A DNA stretch of 40,913 nucleotides, taken from the NCBI GenBank assembly GCA_028875125.1, contig JAPPGC010000024.1, positions 1-40,913 of the forward strand. The letters run 5' to 3'. The DNA comes from Bacteroidota bacterium (GTDB taxonomy: Bacteria; Bacteroidota; Rhodothermia; Rhodothermales; Bin80). The notes under the pieces are model-generated. The model ran no database searches, was not told the DNA's origin, and saw only the letters and a program-made list of their open reading frames with translations. Every line of letters begins with the position of its first letter. The stretch's first letter is position 1. Made by a program: the position numbers and the translations under genes. Below, piece after piece: positions 1-8,488 of the stretch.

Positions 1-425
1 AATAGGGGATAGGGAATCTCAGTAAAAAATCCACTACAATGTCGAACTTGCGTCACGGTCGAACTCATTTATCGCGTCGAGTCGTTTGGTGATTGATGCA
101 GGGTGCCTAGACGCCATAGAAAGATCAGGATTGGTGAAATTTAGGGTGGGGAGTTTCAGGCTTCAACGGGGCGCGAGGATGGACGCCCGACGTTGGGTGT
201 TGGTTGCGGAGAGCACTCCATCCTGATTTTGCGCTGGGATCGTTAAGGGCTTCAGGGTTAGCACGAGGAGGGCCACGGTAAGCATGTTGGGCATCACGAA
301 GATAGGCATATCATTGAAGTTGATCAGATCCGGGTGCAAAAACAGACCGGAGCGGAACGACCTGCGGCTGCACTTGCGCAATATGAACCATTCCAGGCCT
401 GTCAGCGGAAAATCTTCCTATCCAG
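1..425. other. Left-edge region with no convincing gene
   Basis: This stretch lies downstream of the minus-strand catabolic operon and may hold its transcription end. The only sizeable reading frame (163-381, minus) begins at TTG, has low-complexity basic and hydrophobic content and matches nothing I recognise. The open frame continues upstream of that TTG to a stop near 418-420 without an ATG. It could be a remnant of a membrane protein, but I do not call it. I see no repeat, RNA gene or clear terminator hairpin here. Confidence 0.5.
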
Positions 426-893
426 TCATTCTGACTGCTCGTTGATCATCTCGACAAGCTTGCCAATAAGATCATTGGGCACGGGCAGCGTAAGGTGATA
501 TTGAACGATTCTCCACGTGTCCTCTTCAAGAATCAAAGTCCCTGTTCCACGAACATCTCCGAACCGTTCATTGAGGAGAATCTCGTCAAACCAGGCAGTC
601 TGACCGTCGGGGGCTGCGTAAACGTAACGGGTTTTGGGCACATAGGTCCAGCCGCGTCCAGCGCTGAAATGGGGCCTGGCATAGTCCTGGAACTCGGCCT
701 TGGTCCAGCGCTCGGTAATGTCTGTCCCCAGAAAGATACTTTCTTCAGCGAGATGACCGAAGTATCGGTCGTAATCGGCCTCGGAAGCTGCAAGATGGAA
801 ATCGTCAAGCACGGACTCAATCGGGGACTGCGCCTGCACCCCCGAGGTTATGGCTAAACCGGCTAGAATGAGAATAATGTAGGGTCGAGTCAT
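426..893 (-). CDS. Exported NTF2/SnoaL-like small protein
   Basis: This 155-aa protein has an N-terminal signal peptide (about residues 1-21, hydrophobic core then AQS) and a single NTF2/SnoaL-like fold domain. What is seen: a helical start (IESVLDDFHLAASEADYDRYFGHL), the 'AEESIFLGTD' turn, a WFDE segment near residue 100 and a final RIVQYHLTLPVPN strand, as in SnoaL_3/DUF4440-type proteins. Such proteins are periplasmic here and can be lyases, isomerases or binding proteins; the sequence does not say which. Its ATG overlaps the stop of the upstream GMC oxidoreductase by 4 nt (ATGA), so it is the last, translationally coupled gene of the operon. A role in processing the operon's substrate outside the inner membrane is inferred from position only. 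Confidence 0.75.
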   Translation of the reverse strand: MTRPYIILILAGLAITSGVQAQSPIESVLDDFHLAASEADYDRYFGHLAEESIFLGTDITERWTKAEFQDYARPHFSAGRGWTYVPKTRYVYAAPDGQTAWFDEILLNERFGDVRGTGTLILEEDTWRIVQYHLTLPVPNDLIGKLVEMINEQSE

Positions 894-2365
894 GGCAGTT
901 GATTTTTCATATTATCAGCGACCCGAAGTGCCTGGGCCGCAATGGTGAGTGCCGGGTTCATGGCCCCGGAGGACGGAAAAAAGGACGCGTCAACGACGCG
1001 AAGGTTTTTGATTTCATGTACACGGCAGTATGGATCAAGCACGCTGTCTTCCAGATCCTTGCCCATACGTAAAGTGCCGCACTGATGGGAATTGGTTTCA
1101 ATCCCCATTTCCTGACTGAACAGGATGGGATATCCCGCACGGCGCAGCATCCTACGTGCCTCGCTCAAAAGACGTCGGTGTGCAGTCAAGTTATTTGGTT
1201 TCCAGTGGATTCGTATCCTCCCGCTGGATGAGAGTGTAACGCGGTTGTCGGGATCGGGTAAATCCTCGCTCATCACCCACCATTCAATGCTTCTGTTTGC
1301 CAGATAGCTCAGCCACGAAAGAGGCAACCGTGGGCGCGCAGATTTCAACATGGATCCTTGGACTTTGCCAATCATCTGCAGGTTTCCCATGGGCCAGGGC
1401 CACGATGACTCTCCAAGGTACCAATCATTGATTGATAATGTTTTCTGGAAGGTGGTTCGATTCGTCTCCCATGGGCGTACAGCAATCAGCGCACTGTTGT
1501 TGTGCGCCATGTAGTTGCGACCGATCAGTTCTGACTTGTTTGGTATTCCTTCGGAGCGAAGCAACAATGCAGCGGAGTTAACGGCACCGCAACTGAGCAC
1601 GTAGGTACCTGCTCTAACGGTTAGCTGTTCACCCTCCCGTTCTAATTCAAGCGAATCAACGGATCCGTCACGTACCACGATGCGGCGCGCCACAGAATTT
1701 GTCCATAAAGTTATGTTTGGGTGGTTAATAGCAGGGCGCACGACGCACACTTCAGCGTCATACTTTGCATGAATTCTGCAAGGAAAACCATCACATGTAT
1801 GGCAACGGAGGCATCGTCCGCCGAGATCGATTCCCAGGGGCAAGTGGGAAGGATGGAGACCCTGTTTCTGCAAGGCGGTGGCAAGACTGGCGATCTGGGG
1901 TTCGTGCGGAACGGCGGTGTGAGGGTAATCTGAAGCACGTACGGGATCAGTAGGATCTTCTCCTGTATTCCCGCGCACACCATACAATGTCTCCGCGAGG
2001 CTGTAATAGGGTTCCAGTTCGTCATAGGTGATTGGCCAACTTGGACTCACTCCACTTTCGTGCTCAAGGCCCCCAAAATCTTCTGCCCGGAATCGCGGCA
2101 GGGCGGCACCGTAAACCTTGGAGTTGCCTCCCACACAATAGTGGACTCCGGGCTTGAAGGAGCGACCATCAGCAGACTCCCAGGTTTCGTCCGGCTTGTA
2201 ACGGTTATCACCAAATACAGCCTCGGGAACCCAGTTCTGTGCCTCCTGGGGTAAAAAATCTCCACGCTCAATCAGGAGGATGCGTGCACCGGTATTGCGC
2301 AGCCCCCAAGCCAGCGTGCCTCCGCCAATTCCAGTACCTACTATGACAATATCAGCAGTGATCAT
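890..2365 (-). CDS. GMC-family FAD-dependent oxidoreductase (sugar/polyol dehydrogenase type)
   Basis: This 491-aa flavoprotein has an N-terminal Rossmann dinucleotide motif (VGTGIGGG, residues 9-16), an FAD-contacting CVGGNSKVYG segment (77-86) and a C-terminal GMC domain with the usual active-site pair, H427 in SHQCGTLRMG and N470 in SGAMNPALTI. It also carries a cysteine cluster, C185-x2-C188-x2-C191-x4-C196. This architecture resembles the pyranose/glucoside/gluconate dehydrogenase branch of the family rather than choline dehydrogenase, and differs clearly from the GMC enzyme at 6895-8484. I see no signal peptide and no neighbouring cytochrome or small dehydrogenase subunit. The likely reaction is oxidation of a sugar or cyclic polyol hydroxyl. 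It overlaps the upstream permease gene by 4 nt and the downstream SnoaL-like gene by 4 nt. Confidence 0.85.
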   Translation of the reverse strand: MITADIVIVGTGIGGGTLAWGLRNTGARILLIERGDFLPQEAQNWVPEAVFGDNRYKPDETWESADGRSFKPGVHYCVGGNSKVYGAALPRFRAEDFGGLEHESGVSPSWPITYDELEPYYSLAETLYGVRGNTGEDPTDPVRASDYPHTAVPHEPQIASLATALQKQGLHPSHLPLGIDLGGRCLRCHTCDGFPCRIHAKYDAEVCVVRPAINHPNITLWTNSVARRIVVRDGSVDSLELEREGEQLTVRAGTYVLSCGAVNSAALLLRSEGIPNKSELIGRNYMAHNNSALIAVRPWETNRTTFQKTLSINDWYLGESSWPWPMGNLQMIGKVQGSMLKSARPRLPLSWLSYLANRSIEWWVMSEDLPDPDNRVTLSSSGRIRIHWKPNNLTAHRRLLSEARRMLRRAGYPILFSQEMGIETNSHQCGTLRMGKDLEDSVLDPYCRVHEIKNLRVVDASFFPSSGAMNPALTIAAQALRVADNMKNQLP

Positions 2366-3177
2366 GCTTTAATCGCGCCAGCTATCAGTCCCCGTACAAA
2401 GAGTTTTCCCAGTCCAATGTAGACCAGAGCCGTAGGCAGGGCCGCGATGACCGCGCCCGCCATAACTACATTCCAGTCCACCGAGAAGGAACCAGAAAGA
2501 TTGTTGAGCGCAATGGTAACTGGTTGGGCTTTCGGGTTCGGAACCACCGTAATTCCAAAGAGAAAGTCGTTCCAGATATTGGTAAACTGAAAAATAAGTG
2601 TGACCGCGAAAGCGGGCAGGGACAATGGCAGCATAACTCGCCAGAAGGTCTCAATCATGCCGGCTCCGTCCACGGTCGCCGCCTCAATGATGGAGCCCGG
2701 AATATTGACGTAAAAATTGCGGAAGATGAGGGTAGTTACCGAGATACCGTACACTACATGAGTTAGCACAAGTCCGGGAAGTGTGCCGTAAACGTTGATC
2801 CACTGCAGGAAGCGGACCAAAGGCAGCAAGATGGCCTGGTAAGGGATAAAGAAGCCAAACAGGAGTAGAGCAAATAAAACTTCGGAGCCGCGGAAACGCC
2901 ATTTCGAAAAAACATACCCGTTCAGCGCACCGATGATTGAGGATAGCAATGCTGCGGGAACGACCATCACGAGGCTGTTGCGCAGGTTGGGAGAAAGCAT
3001 CGCCCACGCTTCTGTAAAGCCACCCAGTGAGGCGCGGCCCGGTAATTGCCACATCGTGGCCAGGCTCACGCTGGATGCATCTTTGAATCCGTTGATAATC
3101 ATCACATAAACAGGCAGCGCGTACAGGATTAGCGCGAACCCCAGAATGAACCACAGAATGCCACGTCTCAGGCTCAT
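2362..3177 (-). CDS. Carbohydrate ABC transporter permease, MalG type
   Basis: This 271-aa inner-membrane protein has six hydrophobic segments and the binding-protein-dependent permease signature EAATVDGAGMIETFWRVMLP at about residues 165-184, the EAA loop that docks the ATPase. The N-terminal YALPVYVMIINGFK segment and the overall length are typical of the MalG/UgpE subfamily. It forms a heterodimer with the permease encoded just upstream (4-nt overlap) and receives substrate from the lipoprotein at 4170-5429. No ATPase gene accompanies it anywhere in the operon, so the transporter must borrow a MalK/MsmK-like subunit from elsewhere. The substrate is not readable from the sequence; the subfamily handles oligosaccharides, sugars, polyols and glycerol-3-phosphate. 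Confidence 0.93.
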   Translation of the reverse strand: MSLRRGILWFILGFALILYALPVYVMIINGFKDASSVSLATMWQLPGRASLGGFTEAWAMLSPNLRNSLVMVVPAALLSSIIGALNGYVFSKWRFRGSEVLFALLLFGFFIPYQAILLPLVRFLQWINVYGTLPGLVLTHVVYGISVTTLIFRNFYVNIPGSIIEAATVDGAGMIETFWRVMLPLSLPAFAVTLIFQFTNIWNDFLFGITVVPNPKAQPVTIALNNLSGSFSVDWNVVMAGAVIAALPTALVYIGLGKLFVRGLIAGAIKA

Positions 3178-4166
3178 GTTTCACGGCTCCTGAATTTGTG
3201 CACGAGGTAAGGCACAATGACTAGACATGATGCGACCAGCATGACAATGGAAGCTGCAGCTCCAAGGTTGTAACGGGCGGCCTTGAACATCATTTCGAAC
3301 ACGAAAATCGCAGGGACATCCGTCGCAAAACCCGGGCCAACCCCGGACATGGCAAACACCAGATCAAAGATTTTTAGCGAAACATGCAAAAGAATGATCG
3401 CTGTCGAAATCGTGATCGGAGTTAGCATAGGAATGATCACGGATCGGTACATCCTGAATTCTCCTGCGCCGTCAATGCGTGCAGCGTCCCGTACCTGCTT
3501 GCTAATGCCTCCAAGCCCTCCCAGATACATAGCCATCACAAATCCAGATAACTGCCAGGTTGCGGCGATGGCTATGGGGATGAGCGCCACCGGGATTCCC
3601 CATTCAATCTGGAATGTGGCCCCGCCAGGCCAGGCATGAGCGAGAACCTGGTTGACAGAAAGAACCACTTCGGGATCAGTTGTCCAGCCTGGTGACAGTG
3701 GGTTCATTCCCGCAGACTCCAGTACCTGATTGATCCCAAGAATGTCAAAGAAAAGGTTTATACCGGTTTCTGGATTGAAAATCCACCGCCACACGACTCC
3801 CGTAACAATGAATGAGAGCGCATACGGGAACAGGAAGGCACTTCGGAAGAAGCCTTTGCCGGCGAGCTGTCGATCCAACAGGATCGCAAGCCCAAGTCCG
3901 GTGCCGACAGCAAGACCGATAAAGAGTATCGTGAATACGAGCGTATTTCTAAGGTCTGCCTGGAAGCGTGGCATGGCTAGCATGTCCGTGTACGTTCTCC
4001 ACAGTGGGTCACGCAGGGACAAATCAACAGCAAGTGTACGCCAGTTGGTAAGCGAATAAAGGAAGCTTGTCCCGATGAATCCGTAGACGAAGATGGCTGT
4101 CAACAGTAGGGAAGGCAAGAGAATGAGCAGCCCTTTATTGCGGACCAGCCAGTGCGGATTGACCAT
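3174..4166 (-). CDS. Carbohydrate ABC transporter permease, MalF/UgpA type
   Basis: This 330-aa membrane protein is the larger permease of the importer. Visible are an N-terminal transmembrane segment (GLLILLPSLLLTAIFVYGF, about residues 13-31), five further hydrophobic helices and the EAA-loop motif DAARIDGAGEFRMYRSVIIP at about residues 234-253. Length and topology fit MalF/UgpA/LacF-type subunits, including an enlarged periplasmic segment (about residues 140-190). It begins 3 nt after the solute-binding protein gene and its last codons overlap the MalG-type gene by 4 nt, so the three are certainly co-transcribed. The EAA loop is intact, so the absence of a local ATPase is unlikely to reflect decay of the transporter. 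Confidence 0.93.
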   Translation of the reverse strand: MVNPHWLVRNKGLLILLPSLLLTAIFVYGFIGTSFLYSLTNWRTLAVDLSLRDPLWRTYTDMLAMPRFQADLRNTLVFTILFIGLAVGTGLGLAILLDRQLAGKGFFRSAFLFPYALSFIVTGVVWRWIFNPETGINLFFDILGINQVLESAGMNPLSPGWTTDPEVVLSVNQVLAHAWPGGATFQIEWGIPVALIPIAIAATWQLSGFVMAMYLGGLGGISKQVRDAARIDGAGEFRMYRSVIIPMLTPITISTAIILLHVSLKIFDLVFAMSGVGPGFATDVPAIFVFEMMFKAARYNLGAAASIVMLVASCLVIVPYLVHKFRSRET

Positions 4167-4169
4167 GCT

Positions 4170-5429
4170 CTACGGACCAAAGCCTGCCGCATGCGCCTCA
4201 CGGGCCAAGGTTTGAGCAAAGGCCTGAGCGTCACGCTGCACAACAAAATTCGTCAGCGCATCATTAAGCGCCTGCTGAAAAGCTGGGGGTGCGGCTGAAC
4301 CGTGGATAACCGTAGGCACAGCCACGTCTTCGGCATACCTGTCCATTGACCACTGAAGGTAGGGACCGAACCGGGACCGGTCGCAGTCAGTTCGCGCACA
4401 GATGGAGCCCTTTATCAGATTGAAGTCTTCCTGAACGACGCGGTCCCCCATGGTCCGCAGCAGGTCAAGGGCTTCTGTAGGATTCGGGGCGTCTTTGGCC
4501 AGGGTAAAACCGTCAGTGACCAACAAGAATGTTCCTTCACTTCCAGGATGGGCAACCCAGCCAAAGTCAACATTTTCTTCCAGTCCGTTCTGGATTAATT
4601 CACCGTAAACCCAGTCCCCCATAGAGTAGAAGGCACAATCGCCTTCTCCCAGTTTTTCAGCTGCCTGGTCCCATGAAAGGGCTGCATGGTCCGTATTCTG
4701 GTAGTCAAGCAATCGGCCATAGTTCTCAATGGCTGCCATCACGTCGGAGTCTGTGAAGCTGACGGTTCCATTCCAAAGCCCTAAATACCTTTCTGGGCCG
4801 ATAGTACCCACGAGAGTATTTTCGAACATGATCCCCGTGGCCCAGATACCAGTATCCCCCATACACATGGCTGGAATATTAACGCGTTGAAGCGATTCTG
4901 CGATACCAAGCAATTCCTCAAAGCTGAGCGAATCTTCAATAACAATTCCGTGTTCGGCGAGTAAGGGCTTGTTGTACCAAAGAGTATTGCTGCGATGAAG
5001 GTTCAGGATGACCAGATAGGGTTCTCCGTCCCGGCTAACCATATCTATGAGGGCGGGGGAGAACAATTCATACCAACCCTCGGCCTCGTAGAGATCCTTG
5101 AGCGATGCGACATAGTCGGGGTTGACGTAATACTCCATCAATTCGGCGCCGTGATGGGTTTGCCAGCTGTCTGGAGGGTTGCCGCCTAGGAGCCTGGTTT
5201 GGAGTATTGGACGGGCAGCTGAGCCTCCGCCGCCAGCGACTGAAGCGTTAATCAGGTCGACCTCCGGGTAGGCTACCCTGTATGCGTCAAGTACAGTTTC
5301 CAGCGCAGTGGCCTCACTGCCGGAGGTCCACCATGTGAAGACCTCTACCTGTTTTTCTGTGTCGGTTTGGTTGTTAGTGCCTTGGCAGGCAGCAAGGAGA
5401 AGTACGGGCAGGAACTTGAGGATACGCAT
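4170..5429 (-). CDS. Extracellular solute-binding lipoprotein of a sugar-type ABC importer
   Basis: I chose the ATG at 5429 over an in-frame ATG at 5450 because it gives a clean lipoprotein signal peptide, MRILKFLPVLLLAAC, with the lipobox LAAC and acylated Cys15, and removes an overlap with the upstream aldehyde dehydrogenase gene. The mature protein is about 400 aa and matches the SBP_bac_1 (cluster B) pattern: VEVFTWWTSGSEATALETVL near the start, a GGNPPDSWQTHHG segment, TLWYNKPLLAEHG and GDWVYGELIQNG. It would be anchored in the periplasm and deliver a carbohydrate-like ligand to the two permeases downstream. It follows the aldehyde dehydrogenase by 11 nt. The ligand cannot be assigned. 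Confidence 0.92.
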   Translation of the reverse strand: MRILKFLPVLLLAACQGTNNQTDTEKQVEVFTWWTSGSEATALETVLDAYRVAYPEVDLINASVAGGGGSAARPILQTRLLGGNPPDSWQTHHGAELMEYYVNPDYVASLKDLYEAEGWYELFSPALIDMVSRDGEPYLVILNLHRSNTLWYNKPLLAEHGIVIEDSLSFEELLGIAESLQRVNIPAMCMGDTGIWATGIMFENTLVGTIGPERYLGLWNGTVSFTDSDVMAAIENYGRLLDYQNTDHAALSWDQAAEKLGEGDCAFYSMGDWVYGELIQNGLEENVDFGWVAHPGSEGTFLLVTDGFTLAKDAPNPTEALDLLRTMGDRVVQEDFNLIKGSICARTDCDRSRFGPYLQWSMDRYAEDVAVPTVIHGSAAPPAFQQALNDALTNFVVQRDAQAFAQTLAREAHAAGFGP

Positions 5430-5440
5430 TGCACAAAGAT

Positions 5441-6895
5441 TTACAGCCACGAACCGGTGTGCCCGCCTATATGGAGTTGAACAGTTTTGAGCTCTGTAAA
5501 TTCGTCAGTAGAAAACCGTCCTAGCTCACGCCCCAGCCCACTGTCCCCGTAGCCACCAAAGGGAAGTTCGGGATACCCGTCCATGAAACAGTTGATCCAT
5601 ATGGTGCCTGCGCGGATATTGCGGCTAACCTCAAAGGCGGTATCAACATTGGCGGTCCACAAGCCGGCGCTGAGCCCATAGAGAGTATCGTTAGCGATCT
5701 GTATGGTTTCCTCTTTTGTTTTGAACGTCAATATTGACAGTACCGGTCCAAATATTTCTTCCCGTGCGATAGCCATCTCTGGAGTCACTCCGTCAAATAC
5801 AGTAGGTTCAAAAAATCGTCCGGTGGGGGTTGGGATACTGTGTCCACCTAGGCGCAGCCGCGAACCGCACGTTGTGCCGTTACTCACATAGCGTTTGATC
5901 TTCTCCAGTTGAGGAATATTGATGATGGCCCCAACCTTGGTGGCAGGGTCAAGGGGATCGCCAACGGGTATGGTACGTGCCAATTCAATCACACGTTCGG
6001 TGAATTCCTGGGCGATACGCTCGTCCAGCAGCAGTCGACTGCCGCTGTTGCAACACTCTCCCATGTTGAAGTAGACGCCAAACACGACTGGATCCAATGC
6101 AGCATCCAGGTCTGCGTCCGCGAATATGATATGGGGGTTCTTCCCTCCGAGCTCAAGAGAACAGCGTTTTAGGTTCCTGCCCGCCGCGGCAGCCACCTGG
6201 CGCCCCACGGCAGTTGATCCAGTGAATGAGATTACGTCAACGTCAGGGTGCTCGGACAAGCGACTTCCTACTGATGCACCAAGGCCGGTTACGACATTGA
6301 TCACACCTTTGGGTACGCCGGCGTCATGCGCCAATCCGGCCAATTGCAGCGTGGTGCCTGGCGTCAATTCGCTGGGTTTGATCACGGCGGTACAGCCGAC
6401 AGACAACGCGAATGGCAATTTCTGACTGATGATGAGCAGCGGAAAATTCCACGGAGTAATCATGCCTACCACCCCCGCAGGTTCGCGCAGTACTAGTCCG
6501 AGTTTATTTTCGCCAAGGCTGTTGTAAGCTTCGCCACAAGTGTGGCGGGCGAGCGTCGCTGCATAGCGCCACAGATCAGCCGCGGCATTCATTTCTGCTT
6601 TGGCCTGCGTAATAGGTTTTCCACTCTCAAGCGTTTCCAGTCTGGCTAGATCATCGTTATGTGTATCAATCAGGTCCGCCGTAGCATTCAGAATGCTTGC
6701 ACGTTCCTGTCCAGACATACGGGGCCATGGTCCGGCATCAAAGGCGACGCGTGCCGCGCGCACCGCCCTATCAATGTCCGAGGCAGTCCCGAGTGCGTAG
6801 TCCCCGACGGTAGCATCGTGTGCAGGGCTCACGGTTGTGAACCGATCTCCAGTCTCTGAACGAGTGTTTGTGCCTCCTATCCAGTGATGCACCAT
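5441..6895 (-). CDS. NAD(P)-dependent aldehyde dehydrogenase, betaine-aldehyde-dehydrogenase-like
   Basis: This 484-aa protein has the full ALDH superfamily layout. The coenzyme site carries TPWNFP (Asn150, oxyanion), the general base is E248 in LELGGKNP, and the nucleophile is C282 in GECCNSGSR. The C-terminal ...PFGGYGDSGLGRELG segment is the usual oligomerisation and coenzyme region. The closest named family is betaine or gamma-aminobutyraldehyde dehydrogenase, but specificity in this group is loose. Its ATG overlaps the TAA of the choline-dehydrogenase-like gene (TAATG), so the two enzymes are coupled and plausibly work in series: alcohol to aldehyde to carboxylate. A strict choline-to-betaine role is possible, but the neighbouring CoA-transferase and sugar-type importer make another alcohol more likely. 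Confidence 0.92.
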   Translation of the reverse strand: MVHHWIGGTNTRSETGDRFTTVSPAHDATVGDYALGTASDIDRAVRAARVAFDAGPWPRMSGQERASILNATADLIDTHNDDLARLETLESGKPITQAKAEMNAAADLWRYAATLARHTCGEAYNSLGENKLGLVLREPAGVVGMITPWNFPLLIISQKLPFALSVGCTAVIKPSELTPGTTLQLAGLAHDAGVPKGVINVVTGLGASVGSRLSEHPDVDVISFTGSTAVGRQVAAAAGRNLKRCSLELGGKNPHIIFADADLDAALDPVVFGVYFNMGECCNSGSRLLLDERIAQEFTERVIELARTIPVGDPLDPATKVGAIINIPQLEKIKRYVSNGTTCGSRLRLGGHSIPTPTGRFFEPTVFDGVTPEMAIAREEIFGPVLSILTFKTKEETIQIANDTLYGLSAGLWTANVDTAFEVSRNIRAGTIWINCFMDGYPELPFGGYGDSGLGRELGRFSTDEFTELKTVQLHIGGHTGSWL

Positions 6896-8484
6896 TAGAT
6901 TGGCTCTCTGATCATGGCAGCTCCCTTTTCACCAATCATGATGGAAGTTGCCTGTGTATTTCCGCTGATGAGGCGGGGCATGATGGAGGCGTCAATAACA
7001 CGAAGTGCCTCAATCCCCCGTACACGAAGCTGTGTGTCTACTACGGCCTCGTTGTCGGTCCCCATCTTGCAGGACCCTACAGGATGATAATCATTTTTAG
7101 CCCATTTTCGGATATATGCCCCAATTTCTTCCTCGCTCTGCGCTTCTGGTCCAGGCAAGATCTCCTCATCAATGTATTGACGGAAAGAAGGCGCACCCAA
7201 TATGCGCCGTCCCCATTTAAATCCTTCCATGGATACCTTGAGATCATTGGTGTCATCCAGGAAATTGGGATCAATTGCGGGATCATCAAACGGATCACTG
7301 CTGCGCAGTGTAATAGATCCAATGCTGCGCGGACGCAGATTACAGGTATTGATGGTTAAGCCGTGCCCCTTGATGGTCATGCGGCCATGGTCTACCACAT
7401 ATGCGGGCAGGCAGTGAATCTGTATATCGGGGGATCGGACTTCCGGGGAGCTTTTGAGGAAACAGCCAGCTTCACATACCGAGGCGGTCACTGGTCCGGT
7501 CTTGTACAGCAGATATTGAATACCATGCAAGATTGCCCTATTCCAGCGGTCGTGTTCGTTATAGCTGATGGGCTTACTTGAAGATGCAGCCAGGTACACA
7601 TCCATGTGATCCTGGAAATTTCTGCCAACACCCGGCAGGTCATGTTCTACGGTAATCCCAAGCGCTTTCAATTCATCTGCAGGCCCGATCCCTGACAACA
7701 ACAGAATCTTTGGAGAGTTGACCGCTCCGCCGCTGAGAATTACCTCCTGTTCCGCATTAGCCTGGACGCGTTTGCCGTTCTGAATGTACTCAATTCCCGT
7801 GGCATGCCCGTTTTCAAGCAGCACGCGTGTTGCAATTGCCCGGGTTTGAATGGTAAGATTCGGTTTGGGCGGGCGCAGAAACGCGGTCGCTGCACTTTCC
7901 CGGCGCACGTTTCGCTGTGTTACCTGGTAATAGCTCACGCCTGACTGGCGAGCGCCGTTCAAGTCAGGGTTATAGGGGATACCTACCTCCTGTGCTGATC
8001 TGACGAACGCGCGAGTAAGAAGATTTGATTGAACCTGATCTGCAATATTTAGTGGACCACCTCGTCCGTGATATTCGTCCACAAAACGCTCGTTGTTTTC
8101 TGACTTCTTGAAATATGGAAGTACATCTGTGTACCCCCAGCCGTCGCAGCCCAACTCACGCCACTCTTCGTAGTCCAGGCGATGCCCCCGGATGTAGATC
8201 ATAGCGTTAATCGATGTACTGCCCCCCAGCGTACGTCCCTGAGGATAGTGCATTTCACGGTTGTTCAGACGTTTCTGGGGTACTGTCTTGAAGCACCAGT
8301 TTACATTTTTGCCGGTCAGCTTGGTGAAACCCGCCGGCATGTGGATCAATGGAGACCGATCGGAGGGGCCGGCTTCAAGTAGCAGTACCCGAGTATGTTG
8401 ATCTTCGGCAAGACGGTGCGCTACGACACACCCTGCGGCACCCGCCCCAACAATTACATAGTCAAACGCACGCTGATGTAGCAT
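6895..8484 (-). CDS. Choline-dehydrogenase-like GMC oxidoreductase
   Basis: The start is the ATG at 8484, giving 529 aa. It begins MLHQRAFDYVIVGAGAAGC, placing the FAD-binding GxGxxG motif at the normal distance, and is preceded by AAGGAAG about 8 nt upstream. A longer frame reaching 8664 would overlap the enoyl-CoA hydratase gene by about 180 nt and is rejected. GMC signature 1 is seen at GRTLGGSTSINAMIYIRG and signature 2 at GAVNSPKILLLSGIGP. The catalytic pair is His in DYHPVGSCKMG and Asn in SGNTQATSIMIGEK. The family oxidises primary alcohols such as choline, alkanols or polyethylene glycols and passes electrons to quinone. It is coupled to the aldehyde dehydrogenase gene downstream by a 1-nt overlap. 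Confidence 0.9.
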   Translation of the reverse strand: MLHQRAFDYVIVGAGAAGCVVAHRLAEDQHTRVLLLEAGPSDRSPLIHMPAGFTKLTGKNVNWCFKTVPQKRLNNREMHYPQGRTLGGSTSINAMIYIRGHRLDYEEWRELGCDGWGYTDVLPYFKKSENNERFVDEYHGRGGPLNIADQVQSNLLTRAFVRSAQEVGIPYNPDLNGARQSGVSYYQVTQRNVRRESAATAFLRPPKPNLTIQTRAIATRVLLENGHATGIEYIQNGKRVQANAEQEVILSGGAVNSPKILLLSGIGPADELKALGITVEHDLPGVGRNFQDHMDVYLAASSSKPISYNEHDRWNRAILHGIQYLLYKTGPVTASVCEAGCFLKSSPEVRSPDIQIHCLPAYVVDHGRMTIKGHGLTINTCNLRPRSIGSITLRSSDPFDDPAIDPNFLDDTNDLKVSMEGFKWGRRILGAPSFRQYIDEEILPGPEAQSEEEIGAYIRKWAKNDYHPVGSCKMGTDNEAVVDTQLRVRGIEALRVIDASIMPRLISGNTQATSIMIGEKGAAMIREPI

Positions 8485-8488
8485 GATA

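Noticed and set aside
163-381. 72-aa minus-strand ORF at the left edge
   Set aside because: It begins at TTG, shows no recognisable domain, and its frame continues without ATG to an upstream stop; most likely chance or a remnant.
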